Below, piece by piece: positions 11,610 through 22,781 of a stretch of DNA of 64,000 nucleotides. The position numbers were made by a program, and so were the translations under genes. Each line of letters starts with the position of its first letter. Within the stretch, counting starts at the first letter, position 1. The notes below the pieces were generated by a model. The model was not told the DNA's origin and searched no databases. It was given only the letters and a program-made list of their open reading frames with translations. The DNA is from Bromus sterilis (lineage: Eukaryota; Streptophyta; Magnoliopsida; Poales; Poaceae), in assembly GCA_950022295.1 (NCBI GenBank), contig OX465598.1:182027501-182091500 (forward strand), written 5' to 3'.

Positions 11610-12168
11610 TGGGAAAGTCACGACAGATGTCTGAAGAGTCATACTTAACATGGGACCTTTGCTGCAAGGCGATTTCATGGAGAGATTCGACATGTACAAG
11701 AAACTCGTCGATTTACCCAGGTTTCGGCCCCTCTTTTTCTCGAGGTAAAAGCCTACTCTTGCTTCTTATTATTATGGGTTCCGACTCTCCAATAGAAGAG
11801 TCGGTTGATTGATTACAAGGGAGTCGGTTCGTAACCTTGGTCTCAAGGAGATCTAGGTTACGCTGAAAAGTGTCTAGTTCTATCTTGGATTGAGATTGTT
11901 CTTCTGACCCTGGATACCGTGGACCTCGACTTATAAAGGCGGCGGGTCCCAGGATTCCGTGAGTCCAACTCCAACACGAGGTGGAGTCATATTATACTTT
12001 ACAAATATGCTACGTGATATACAAGGTAAGTCAAATTCCTTCTACGACTTCGATCTTCTTTGCTTGGCGCATCCGGCCCTTAGTCGGGTCTTCTTTTGTG
12101 GGCCTTTCGTAGGGGAGTCGGCCCGTAGATCTAATGCCGGGTTGTGGGCTTGGTCCATCCCGTCGACA
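11610..12168 (-). mobile_element. 5' LTR of T, 559 bp
   Basis: On the minus strand the LTR starts TGTCGACGGGATGG at 12168 and ends CTTTCCCA at 11610. A TATA-like 'TTTATAAG' lies near 11930. The right boundary is set where the sequence changes to the leader of LTR F ('ggctccgcgatgg'). The left boundary is set by the primer site. The partner LTR is outside the window, so the ends cannot be confirmed by pairing. Confidence 0.7.
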
Positions 12169-12560
12169 GGCTCCGCGATGGAAAATGGGAAAAGGACTTC
12201 TGTTCTGGGGTTTTCGCGTCACGGGAATAAATAGGATGCCAGGTAGGGCACCAGAGGAGGTGGGAGCCCCCCAGGCGCCCCCCCGACGCGGCCAGGGGTA
12301 GGGCCGCACCAGCAGGGCGCCTGGGGCCCCTATGGCTCCACTTCTGGAACACTGAAGGTTTTGGTGGGTGGATTTTCTGTGAAATTTCCCAGAATTTTTT
12401 GAGGTACCTAAAAATCCTTAATCCTGCACACAATAAAACCATACAGGTAGCTCTGCTTAAAACAGCGTCAGTCTGGGTTAGTTTAATTCAAGTCATGCAA
12501 GAATGTGGGAAAAACAATAGCAAAAGTGTTTGGAAAAGTAGATACGTTTGAGACGTATCA
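12169..12560 (-). mobile_element. LTR fragment F, interrupted by T
   Basis: On the minus strand it begins TGATACGTCTCAAACGTATC at 12560, a common start for large Triticeae Gypsy LTRs. It continues about 390 bp with a GC-rich leader (12250-12330) to the T boundary. The rest of the LTR and element must lie left of the window beyond T. Confidence 0.75.
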
Positions 12561-12591
12561 CATGCCATGCTTGAGTGAGATGCCATGTTAA
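12561..12591 (+). mobile_element. 31-bp scrap of M-type LTR
   Basis: These 31 bases match M-type LTR sequence at 27957-27987 and 50750-50780 in the plus orientation with one or two differences ('gccatgcttgagtgagat'). They lie between the start of LTR F and the truncated protease of E. The next bases of that LTR ('caacctttg') are found inverted at 17283-17293. Confidence 0.65.
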
Positions 12592-13180
12592 GAAGTGCTG
12601 AGGAAAGGTCTACCAAAAATAATAGGGAAAAAACTATCATGCACTAAACCAAGTACCAGAAAGTCGGTAGGATATTTTACCTTTCCGCATAGGACTTCAA
12701 CATCTCTCACATTTCCAATGGGAGAGATTGTTTCTTTGTTTGCTAAATAGATAGTAGCATCGATCTCTTCAAGCTCACAGGGTGAAATCTCACCCATGAT
12801 CTCCTGATAGAGTGAATAAGGAATAACGCTAGCACTGGATCCCAGATCGCACAACCCGTAATAGTTGTGATCTCCTATTTTGACAGATACAACTGGTGTA
12901 CCTGAAATTGGGCTCTTATTCTTGGAAGTGACAATGTTAGTTGAAACGACACAAAAATTTATCTTGGAATCTGAAAACATCATTAGTAACGAAATCTTTA
13001 ACCATTGCAACTTGAGGATCAACCTTGATCAGGTCCTCAGGTTCGTCAGTTCTTCTCCCACTTTTATTTACTACGCCTGTCACAAAAGAGTGCTCCCTTA
13101 TCCTTGTAGGAAAAGGGGGCTTTTCATAAAAGACTGCATGCAGAATAGGGTCAGCAACATTAATATCAATAAGTAAATCC
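12592..13180 (-). pseudogene. Protease and gag-pro linker of E, truncated
   Basis: The protease frame (12592-13022) reads 'GLCDLGSSASVIPYSLYQEI', with Asp-Leu-Gly-Ser as the active-site triad, and ends at 'PIIFGRPFLSTS', followed at once by foreign sequence. The preceding linker sits in another frame at 13023-13180 ('FVTGVVNKSGRRTDEPEDLI'), so a frameshift separates them. The wording is that of the plant gag-protease group that includes H1. No polymerase follows. Confidence 0.8.
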
Positions 13181-13551
13181 TTAAAAGGTTTATGATACTA
13201 ATCCTTAGCCTCCTTGAAAGAGTCAATGTGAGAGGCAAAGTTCTTACAAAAATCAATCATAAGCTGGGAATCAAGACCAATCTTAGAACAAAAGCTATTA
13301 AAATAATCAGTTTTCACATAGCTCTCAATGTAATCATGCTCATAATTTATAGCAGGTTCAATACCCTTATCGACTTCCCAATATTCATTATTCTTCTGGA
13401 TCCTCTCGGTGAGATCCCACCTTTCTTCGACGCTCCTTGTTTGGAATAACCCGCTAGAGGAATTTAAGCCTGACGAGAAAGCCTGGCATAATAATTTGTA
13501 ATTATAATATCCTTGGGGAGTTCAAGGATAGGACATTTGAAAATTAGGGAT
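13181..13551. other. Low-information stretch within E
   Basis: AT-rich sequence between the Gag and linker parts of E. It corresponds to the variable Gag C-terminal region, with no frame longer than 85 codons and no recognisable motif. Confidence 0.4.
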
Positions 13552-14052
13552 TTAAGTCTCCCCCCAAGCTTGAACGATGCTCTCTCTGTCGCGAGACCAA
13601 AAGTTATAGATGTAATTCCTGTCTCGATGAATTTCATGAAGAGGGTAAAACTTTGTATTAAAGAGAGACATAAGCTCCTCCCAATTAAGTAGATGTGAGT
13701 TATCGAGGAGCTTATACCAATTTGAAGCTTTACCTATAAGTGATATGGAGAATAATTTATTCATGATGAACTCCAGTGACACACCTGCAAGCTTAAATAA
13801 TGAACATAGTTGTGTTAAACATAGCAAGTGTTCGCCTGGATGTTTGTCTCCTGCATAACATTTAGCTAAGACATAATTGATAATACCAGACGATATTTTG
13901 TAAGGCACAATTTCAGTAGGGGTAGGAGTGACCACCGCAGTCGTGGGGCGTTTCCCCATAAAGAACGATCCAAGAGTAGAGGTGTCCATAAGGACAAAAG
14001 CAGCAACGGCAAAATAAAAACAGAAATATAAAAATTTCCTTACGAGCTTCAC
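13552..14052 (-). pseudogene. Gag of E, 166-residue fragment
   Basis: The frame includes 'LIGKASNWYKLLDNSHLLNW' and 'LFNTKFYPLHEIHRDRNYIY', the capsid-type segment of plant Gypsy Gag (compare 'LREGARNWFQSLPRNNIDSW' in H1). It ends at 'SIVQAWGET', where the family normally continues, so the frame is cut short. The N-terminal extension before 'MDTSTLGSFF' probably is not the original start. Confidence 0.75.
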
Positions 14053-14070
14053 TTACTAATAGCGTTACGC

Positions 14071-14088
14071 TCCCTGCCAACGGCGCCA
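14071..14088 (-). other. Primer-binding site of E (tRNA-Asp, 16/18)
   Basis: The plus strand reads TCCCTGCCAACGGCGCCA, two mismatches from the tRNA-Asp 3' end. It lies 12 nt from the LTR edge at 14101, the same spacing as in L. Confidence 0.8.
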
Positions 14089-14100
14089 GAAAACAGTACT

Positions 14101-15552
14101 TGTTGACCCTCAACTGTAGGGGAACGTTTGTAGAGTTTTCGATAAATAAGAGTGTCGAACCCAATGATGAGCAAAAAGTATTGGTAAGTGACTTTGGTAA
14201 AGAAATAGCTGTAGGAACTGAAAGATAACTTTTTAGGGGTTTTTGATATAAGCGAGCAAAGTAAATGGCACGGAGTAGCAACTGAACTTATAAAGGCTAA
14301 ACCGTTCTTGAGGACACACGGGAGAAATAGTCACGTGCTTTCGCCATATCCTGTATTGATACTATGTGCTGTGTTGATATGTCTTGAGTGGTTGGATCTA
14401 TGCTAGTGCACCCTCTAGAGTAATATAAGTGCACTCTTATGATTAAACACCTTGCAAGCATCCAAAAATACAATATAGTAATTAAGGCAAAATCCTAACC
14501 ATAGCAATACGATCGATGATCCATTGTTCCCTTGTGGAAAAGCGTGCGAACTGGGGTTTAGGTTTCTGTCACTCCGGGAACCCACCATAAGAATTATTTA
14601 TACACAATGCATTCCCCTAGGTCCTTAATAAGGCGAAGTGTTGAGAGTTTGACTCACACAACATCACTAGGAAAATAACAACACAACTTAAGTATCAAAC
14701 AACACATATTACTTCAACATCATATGACTACTAACAACTAGACATCTCCCATGTCCTCAAGAACTAAAGTAACTACTCACATGACATAACAGAGATCATG
14801 ATCATTGGGGATAAATAGATGATAAACAATATGGACACAATGATATTTCTCCAACAAAACTCAATAGCATTCATCACACGGTAGTAATCAACATCGGTAG
14901 AGTGGATAGATAGTATGGATTGCAACACAAGTTGAACTTGTGAGATGAGATTGGATGGTGGTGGAGATGGTGCTGATGTTGGGGATGATGTTGGTGATGA
15001 TCTCAATGGTGCCCGTGACGGTGGTGATGATGATGGCGATGATCTCCCCTTCTGGGAGGTGTTCTCCCCGGCAGAATCTGCCCGCTGGAGACGTTATTTC
15101 TCCTTTGTTGGTTTCCGCCATGGAGCGGCGGCGGAACTAGCGAAAACTCTCTCTTTTTAGCGTTTTTGGACGACGAGGGATAACTAGGCCAGAGGGGGAG
15201 CCTGGGGTGGCCCCAGGGTTCCAGGCGGCCACCCGGCGCGGCCAGGGCTGGGGCCGCGCCAGGGGGGCGCCTGGGCTCCTGGTGGCCCCCCTCTGGTCCC
15301 CGTTTTGCGTGTCCCCGTCGTTCTTATGGAAAATATTCTCCGTTGATTTTCAGGTAATTCGGAGGTCTTCTCCTTCAGCAACTCAGCGTTCACTTTTTAT
15401 CGTTGGATCCTGTGTCTGCTGCTTTGGCATCGGAAAGTTCCAAACTGTGTAAATTATGCCAAAACAACATAAGAATAGCATCACATCGTGAAATATATCA
15501 ATGAATAAGAAAGAATTACTATATAAAATAGTGATGTATTTTGGACGTATCA
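14101..15552 (-). mobile_element. 5' LTR of E, 1452 bp
   Basis: On the minus strand it starts TGATACGTCCAAAATAC at 15552 and ends GGGTCAACA at 14101. It contains a 'gatgatg'-rich stretch (14945-15050) and a GC-rich leader (15190-15300). Its distal 690 bp are closely similar to the R fragment (56448-57136). On its right it abuts an oppositely oriented tail of its own family. Confidence 0.85.
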
Positions 15553-15910
15553 ATCCCCCCACTCAACACTTATCAACACAAAACATAGTATCGATACGGA
15601 ATATGGCGAAAGCACGTGACTATCTCTCCCGTGTGTCCTCAAGAACACCTTAGCCTATATAAGTTTAGTTGCTAGGCTTATCCTTTGCTTAAAACGGTCA
15701 GGCCACTTGTTACTCCTTAGTACCTTTTACTTTGCTTGCTTTTATCTTCTCGTTTCTTATACCGAAAACTCCTAAACACCTACCTTTCAGTGCTTGCAGT
15801 TATTCCTTTACCAAAGTAACTTATCAATACCTTCTGCTCCTCGTTGGGATCAACACTCCTACTTATCGAAAACGCTACAATAGATCCCCTACAGTTGAGG
15901 GTCATCAACA
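15553..15910 (+). mobile_element. Oppositely oriented LTR tail of the E family
   Basis: The reverse complement of this segment aligns with 14101-14400, for example 'gaggacacacgggaga', 'tagtcacgtgctttcgcc' and 'accctcaactgtagggg'. It is therefore the 3' end of an E-type LTR in plus orientation, ending CATCAACA at 15910. The 'tcccccc' run at 15554 resembles a polypurine tract but is LTR interior. E was probably inserted here. Confidence 0.75.
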
Positions 15911-17293
15911 GTCGATGAGGAATCGCCTCCAATAAGTCTGCTATCAGCTACTTACGCAAACATAACACATATCCTATCCTTGGCCTCCCCTTCGCATCCC
16001 ACCAAAGAAGAACCAGTCAAGGCACACACACATTGATCAAGTTTTAGTTATTATTCAGTTGACGTTATCTATGAACAAGATGTAGGTTCCAAGTCGTCCA
16101 TAACCATGGACACGGCTTCTCGAAAAGATTTAACCCTGTAGGGGTGTACCAACTGCCCATTACAAGGCTCCGGACGCACTCCCATCTCTCTCAGTTGCTA
16201 CCCATCACATGAAACCATTTTATGATTTAGTTACGAGAGATCCGAATCGATAGGTCCCTCTAGCTAACAACGAACAAATCCGGGTGGCCCCCGGGGAGTG
16301 GACACCCAATCCAAAAGTCGGCCGCGCTCTCAGATCGGCTTCTTCTGTCTCAATAGGGTTTGGGTTACCGGGACACCTCACATTGGGCCGGGCCCTCACC
16401 GACTAAGGGTGGACCAACAAGGAAACCATGTCCCCGCTAGCCCAGGTTGTTTTAAAGAAAGTCTGCTAGGAGCGACCCGACAGACACACACACGGTTTGC
16501 AAATGGTAAATCAGCTTGGGCCACCACTAGAAATGTTTGAAGCTAGGTAGGTAAGAAATGTGGACCCCATAGGATCCCACACGCGGTTAGGCACGCTCTT
16601 CAAGAGACACAATACCCGAAACGTGGATCCTAGGTGACTCGAATGGAACAAAGCGTCGGGGCGGGATAGCCTAGACCTTCCATCCTTCGTCGAGTATAGT
16701 CAACATTATAATAATCATATCATTCACAATAATATAATAATGTGATAGGCCAATCCAAGGAGTAATAGGGGAACAGTTGATAGCATCCTAAGCATGCATA
16801 CTAAGCAGTGGTTAAGAAAGCAAGGTCCATGGCCAAACAAGGTTTGCTGGGATGTGGAGGACATGGATGTTTGGGTTTATTTGAGAGGCATAAATATGAG
16901 GTGGTAGGATCAAGCAATCTTTCTATCCTCTCCCTAGGCAGAAGTGAGCTGAAATTTATAAGCATGATATATGCTCCCCCTTACCTATGAGAAGGCGATC
17001 GAAGGTGTAGTCGATCGCAAACTCACATAGTCTCCGAGAGTATCCGCGGGAGCACACAAGAATTAAACAGTGGAAAGGCAATCAACGCAGATGCATCTAT
17101 TACTACAAAAAAATCACAAGCAAGCATCAACAAGAAGGCAAGACGATACAATGCACTACAATGCATCACAAGCAAGCATCTATCGTCGAGAGCGGTTACT
17201 AACAGGTTAAGTGATGTATCGGTCACACACGACGATACCGCACATTTAGAATCGGTTCAAGTTGTTTAGCTACAAAACATGAGCAAAGGTTGT
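15911..17293 (-). mobile_element. Inverted M-type LTR fragment
   Basis: The reverse complement matches the M-type LTR over roughly 27975-29350, including the blocks 'gatgaggaatcgcctcc', 'ctatcccgccccgacgc' and 'taaccgctctcgac'. No primer site or coding region is present. It is cut on the left by an E-type LTR tail and on the right by the H1 3' LTR. Confidence 0.85.
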
Positions 17294-18453
17294 TGATGCG
17301 CGAGAGATGATAATGGCTTCTAGCCTTTCGTTGGTTACCCCAAGTGGAAGGTGAGATGTAGGATAGCAGCAACTTTCCCTTGGTGAAGATGCCAAGGTTG
17401 AGTATCGAACCAGTAGGACTCCGATAGTGATAAGTTGGTGGTGAAGCGAGCAATGCTCCGTTTGAGATATTGCTCTCTTAACCTGGACCTGCACACAACA
17501 CAAATAACTTTGCTCCCAACGAAGTTCGGAGAGGTTGTCAATCTCTCCGGTCTTGTTGTTTACAAAGGATCAAACGCAAGGGATAACGATAATGGTGATG
17601 GCAGCTAGAAAGTAAAAGCAGGAAATAAATTGAGCGTGTAAACAGTGCTGAGAATATGGACCGGAGTCCCATGATGTTCACTAGTGATGTCTCTCTCCCA
17701 AAAGACATTAAAACTGCTATGCGAGGTAAACAAATCACAGCTGGGCAATTGACTGGATTAAAAACGCACCGCAATGCTAACTATGCTACAAAGAAAGGAC
17801 GAGGCTCAAAAGCATGGGCGGTACGCCAAAATAAGTAGACCAAAATCCAACTGCATCTACTACTAACCATCCACCTTGAGATATCTATCGAGAACATCTC
17901 GCTGGTATTAAGTTGCGACCCCCACCGAAAGTGTAAACCCAAAGCAACAGAAAACTGCATTAAAAGAACTTTGCGTAAAGTAAAAAATCCTTGCAACCGC
18001 GGTTAGAAGCACCGTTGTTTTCCCCCTTGTGGCAACAACACATCCCCTAGACTCATGTTTCTGTCACTCAAGTGTGTCATCAGGGGGCATGAACCCACCA
18101 TCGAGCATAATGTTCCCTCTTGGGGTCATTACCTACTACTTGGCCAAAGCAATAAATAGCAACGGGAAACATGCAAGAATTACTTAGGAAAAAAATATAA
18201 AAGATAAGAAAAAAAATATATTACTCAATCACAATTTTAACATAATCTCATAATCCATCAGATCCCATCAAACTCAGCATAGAAACAGCAGAAAGATTAC
18301 ATATGTGCCTCAATCATGTAGGGCAGCTCACGAGTTCTAAACCATGAATAACAAAGAGGGGAGGAGAACATCACATAACTACTGATCACGGACCCATGGT
18401 CCAAAGGAAACCACTCACGGCACAACCGAGAAGCGTCCATCGTGAAGGGGAAG
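17294..18453 (-). mobile_element. H1 3' LTR, first part
   Basis: Closely similar to 54775-55930 in the H1 5' LTR, with shared anchors 'ccccaagtggaaggtgagat' and 'aactgctatg'. It is interrupted at 18453 by element C after GGAAG and resumes at 23798 with a second GGAAG. The exact start is uncertain by a few bases because 'ttgtt' also fits the flanking LTR. Confidence 0.85.
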
Positions 18454-19369
18454 TGATAGAGGCGAAGGTGTCCCGATGTTTCGATGAGATGGTGGAGATC
18501 GATTATGGTGGAGGCGACTTTCACGATCCGACTACGAACGTGCGAAGACGTTGCGCCTTAGCGATCGCTAAACCAACTCCGAGAGGTTATTGATCCCGCG
18601 GATGCATGATCCACCTGACCACGAAGGTCTAATTCCTGCAAGCAATCGAAGAACAAGCAAGAACTAAGAATTGCAATCTGGATATTGCGAATATAAGGTG
18701 AATGATTACGAAAGTTGGGGTTCCAATGAGGTCTTGGCCTGGTCGGATGACACAAACGAAGAGCTCGAAGTTGCGGCTATGGCTAACTTATATCTAATTA
18801 AAACCCAAGTCTAAACGACGCCCTAAGGGCTGTATATATGGGGGAACAGAGGGGATTTTCGTGACCCCTTGGAGGTGGGGTCCGAAAACAACCCTAACTC
18901 GGTTTCCCCACACATACGGACTCTAAAAACAGCCTATAATGTGGTATTTCGAAATTACATGGGCCCAGCCCAATATTAAGGTGACGCAACACCTATAATT
19001 GCTCTTGGACGAAAATAATGAAGTGGCATCTCGTGTATTCCGTCCAAGCCTTCATGCATGCCTTATGGTGGCTTCAACGTGCGAAAATCCCCACTGGAAG
19101 CTCCACTGTACTTTCCCCCGCGCGCACCTTCTTCTCCATTCTTGATCCCGCTCCAATGACCATCCTTCTTGTCCATGCTAGGTCCTTCATTCATAACCAA
19201 AACAAAAGTATCTAATTTAGGCAGCATCATATGTTCATGAACAATAGAAGGATTCGCAAGAAACGAAAGTACCTGATAATTTAGTTGACGTGCACGTGCT
19301 CTAGTAACTGGTCCAGTATGTGTAGTTGGTGAGGGTATGGGTGTAACATTAGTAGGGATGTCCTCATCA
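18454..19369 (-). mobile_element. 3' LTR of C, 916 bp
   Basis: On the minus strand it starts TGATGAGGACATCC at 19369 and ends CGCCTCTATCA at 18454. It encodes the last part of the pol frame (to 19063). It carries a 12-bp extra block, 'ggaagctccact', near 19096 that the other LTR lacks. A TATA-like 'CATATATAC' lies at 18832-18840. Confidence 0.93.
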
Positions 19370-22300
19370 TCCTCCCCTTCTTGAATTGAAGTCGTCCTCG
19401 ACGGAAGCTCATCATCTTCTCCCAAATAAGGTTTCAAATCTGCAATGTTAAATGTGGGACTAACCCCAAAATCTGCAGGTAGCTCAAGTTTATATGCATT
19501 ATCATTAATTTTCTGTAAAACCTTAAAGGGACCATCAGCTCGTGGCATTAACTTAGACTTGCGCAAATCAGGAAACCTATCTTTTCGTAGATGTAACCAA
19601 ACAAGATCTCCTGGTTCAAAAACAACATGCTTTCGACCCCTATCACCAGCAAGCTTGTATCTAGCATTCATGCGCTCAATGTTTTCTTTAGTTAACTCAT
19701 GCATTTTTAATATCAATTCAGCACGTTGCTTAGCATCAAAATTCACCTTCTCCGAAGATGGAAGAGGCAGCAAATCAATAGGTGCACGAGGTAGAAAACC
19801 ATAAACAATCTCAAAAGGGCACATTTTAGTGGTAGAATGCACTGAACGATTATAAGCAAATTCAATATGAGGTAAACATTCTTCCCACAGTTTCAAGTTA
19901 CTTTTTAAAACAGCCCTAAGCATAGTAGACAATGTCCTATTGACCACTTCAGTTTGTCCATCAGTTTGGGGATGACATGTAGTACTAAAAAGTAGTTTAG
20001 TCCCCAACTTAGCCCATAAGCATCTCCAAAAATGGCTAAGAAAAACTTAGTATCACGATCCGAGACAATAGTAATGGGCACACCATGTAAACGAATAATC
20101 TCTCCAAAGAATAAATCAGCAACATTAGCAGCATCATCGCTTTTATGACATGGTATAAAATGTGCCATCTTAGAAAATCTATCCACGACAACAAATATGC
20201 TATCCCTCCCCTTCTTTGTTCGAGGCAAGCCTAAAACAAAGTCCATGGATATGTCCTCCCACGGAACACTAGGTACAGGTAAAGGCATGTATAAACCATG
20301 AGGATTGAGTCGTGACTTAGCTTTTTGACATGTAGTGCAGCGAGCAACAAAACGCTCAACATCCCGTCTCATCTTTGGCCAAAAGAAATGTGTAGCAAGT
20401 ACGTCCTCCGTCTTTTTCACGCCAAAATGTCCCATTAATCCTCCTCCATGCGCCTCCTGCAACAACAAAAGACGAATAGAGCTAGCTGGAATGCATAGCT
20501 TGTTAGAACGGAACACAAATCCATCATTAAGCACAAACTTGTTCCATGTTCTACCCTCTCTACAATTCTGCAATACATCTGTAAATTCCGCATCATTTGC
20601 ATATTGTTCTTTGATTGTCTCTAAACCGAATATCTTGAAGTCAAGTTGTGAAAGCATAGTATAACGACGAGACAAAGCATCAGCAATAATATTATCTTTC
20701 CCCTTCTTGTGTTTAATGACATAAGGGAAAGTCTCAATAAATTCAACCCACTTAGCATGTCTACGATTAAGTTTTGCTTGACTTCTTATGTGTTTCAAAG
20801 ATTCATGATCAGAATGTATAACAAATTCTTTGGGCCATAAATAATGTTGCCAAGTTTCTAATGTCCGAACAAGAGCATATAATTCCTTATCATAAGTAGA
20901 ATAGTTCAGACTAGGCCCACTCAATTTTTCAGAAAAGTATGCAACAGGTTTAGCATCTTGTAATAACACACCTCCCAAATCAATCCCACTAGCATCGCAT
21001 TCAAGCTCAAAAGTCTTATTAAAATCAGGAAGTTAGAGCAAAGGAGCATGTGTTAACTTATCTTTCAATACCGTGAAAGCTTCTTCCTGTGCGGTACCCC
21101 AAGTAAAAGGCACATCCTTGCGTGTAAGCTCATTGAGAGGGGCAGCAATGGTGCTGAAATCTCTCACAAAACGCCTATAGAATCCAGCGAGGCCAAGAAA
21201 ACTCCTGACTTGTGTGACCGTTTTGGGCTGCGGCCAACTCTCAATCGCCTCGATCTTGGCTTTATCAACTTCAATACCCTATGGAGTAACAACATAGCCA
21301 AGAAACGAGACTCGGTCGGTGCAAAAGGTGCACTTCCCAAGGTTACCAAATAAACGTGCATTACGTAGAGCAATAAAAACAGCACGTAAATGATCCAAAT
21401 GTTCCTCCAAAGATTTGCTACAAATCAATATATCATCAAAATAGACTACCACAAATCGTCCAATGAAAGCACGTAAAACCTCGTTCATTAATCTCATGAA
21501 AGTGCTAGGTGCATTAGTTAACCCAAAAGGCATGACTAACCACTCATATAATCCAAACTTAGTTTTAAAAGCCGTTTTCCATTCATCTCGTAATTTCATG
21601 CGAATTTGATGGTATCCACTACGCAAATCAACTTTGGAAAACATGGTAGAGCCACTTAATTCATCAAGCATATCATCTAACCTAGGAATAGGATGACGAT
21701 AACGAATAGTAATATTATTAATGGCTCGACAATCAACACACATACGCCATGTTCCATCCTTTTTAGGCACTAATATAACAGGAACAGCACAAGGACTAAG
21801 GGACTCACGTATGTAACCTTTGTCGAGTAGCTCTTGTACTTGACGCTGAATCTCCTTCGTCTCCTCCGGATTGGTACGGTATGGCGCACGGTTGGGCAAC
21901 GAAGCACCGGGAATTAAGTCAATCTGATGCTCAATCCCTCGAATAGGTGGTAATCCCGGTGGTACGTCTTGTGGAAAGACGCCAATAAACTCCTGCAAAA
22001 GGTCAGTGACAACAGGAGGCAAAGAAGGAGGCAATTCCTCAAATGAAAACAAAGCTTCTTTGCACACAAAAGCATAGCACACATATTGACTAACATCCAA
22101 ATCTGAAATATCAACCTTAGTAGCAAGCAAAGTTGGACTAGTCAATTTAATTTCATTAGAAACAGCAGAAGAAGATTTGCTATTAGTCTTATGTTGTTGC
22201 TCAAATTCTTTGGCTGCTATCTCATTCTCACTCTTATTTTTCTCCTGTTTTGCTTTACTAGCTCTAGCAAGATCATCTTTCACAATTTGTTCAGGAGACA

Positions 22301-22781
22301 TAGGAAGTAAAGCAATATTTTTATCCTGATGAACTAGAGTAAACTGATTTGTCCTACCATGGTGTACAACATTCCTATCAAATTTCCATGGTCTACCAAG
22401 TAAAAGAGAGCATGCTTGCATGGGTACCACATCACAATCAACATAATCAGCATATGCAGCAATGCTAAAGTGCACACGAACAGAACGCGTTACCTTAATC
22501 TTACCACTATTGTTAAACCACTGAATATAGTACGGATGGGGGTGTGGTCTTGTGGTGAGAGATAGCTTCTCCACCAACTCCATGCTAGCCAAGTTGTTGC
22601 AACTCCCTCCGTCAATGATGATGCGAACCGAACGTTCTTTCACCACTCCCTTTGTGTGGAACAAATTATGCCTCTGGTTTTGCTCGGCCTTCGTTACCTG
22701 CACACTTAATACACGTTGAGCAACCAAACTAGCATATTTATCTGCATCATCAGGAGTCATATACTCTATATTTACCTGCAC
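19063..22781 (-). pseudogene. Pol of C: protease, RT, RNase H, integrase; two stops and a frameshift
   Basis: The first 500 codons carry protease ('IIIDGGSCNNLAS', catalytic Asp near residue 57) and RT ('VVVYFDDILI', about residue 446). After an in-frame TAG (21279-21281) the frame continues exactly 100 codons, with a TAA near 21034, into RNase H ('IHSDHESLKHI', 'ADALSRR') and integrase: a zinc-binding segment with 'CTTCQKAKSR', then Asp residues in 'ISMDFVLGLP' and 'VSDRDTKF'. A small indel in a T-run near 20046 shifts the frame into 19063-20007, which holds 'CHPQTDGQTEVVNRT', a 'GPF' segment and an Arg-rich tail ('GPVTRARARQLNYQVLSFLA') encoded in the LTR. Both stops fit C-to-T changes (CAG to TAG, CAA to TAA). 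Confidence 0.93.
19370..19383 (-). other. Polypurine tract of C
   Basis: The minus strand reads CAAGAAGGGGAGGA immediately before the LTR start TGATGAGG. The tract lies inside the pol coding frame. Confidence 0.85.

Larger units (their letters stand above)
6659..12168 (-). mobile_element. Element T, decayed Tat-lineage Gypsy element
   Basis: The order on the minus strand is 5' LTR (11610-12168), tRNA-Lys primer site, N-terminal ORF, Gag, protease, RT and RNase H, then a second archaeal-type RNase H that is cut by the insertion of L at 6658/6659. Integrase and the 3' LTR must lie beyond the left edge. The extra RNase H and the RT wording ('DLNKACPKDPF', 'AYVDDIVI') fit the Tat lineage. Every domain is broken by stops or frameshifts, so T is old relative to its neighbours. 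It sits in an LTR fragment (F). Confidence 0.85.
12592..15552 (-). mobile_element. Element E, truncated gag-protease element
   Basis: The order on the minus strand is 5' LTR (14101-15552), tRNA-Asp-like primer site (14071-14088), Gag (about 13550-14050), linker, protease (to 12592), then an abrupt end against an M-type LTR scrap. There is no RT, integrase or 3' LTR. Its LTR is the same family as the R fragment at 56448-57136. Confidence 0.8.

Noticed and set aside
14945..15055. gatgatg-rich stretch as a microsatellite or CRISPR-like array
   Set aside because: Irregular trinucleotide-rich LTR sequence without regular spacers; a similar form is seen in the related LTR at 56540-56640.
15553..15565. 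Apparent polypurine tract next to the E LTR, which would make a tandem element
   Set aside because: The same bases align with LTR interior (compare 14380-14400 in reverse), so this is an oppositely oriented LTR tail and not an internal 3' end.
17281..17300. Possible TSD for H1
   Set aside because: The left flank (aaggt or gttgt, depending on the boundary) does not match the right flank (gcatt).
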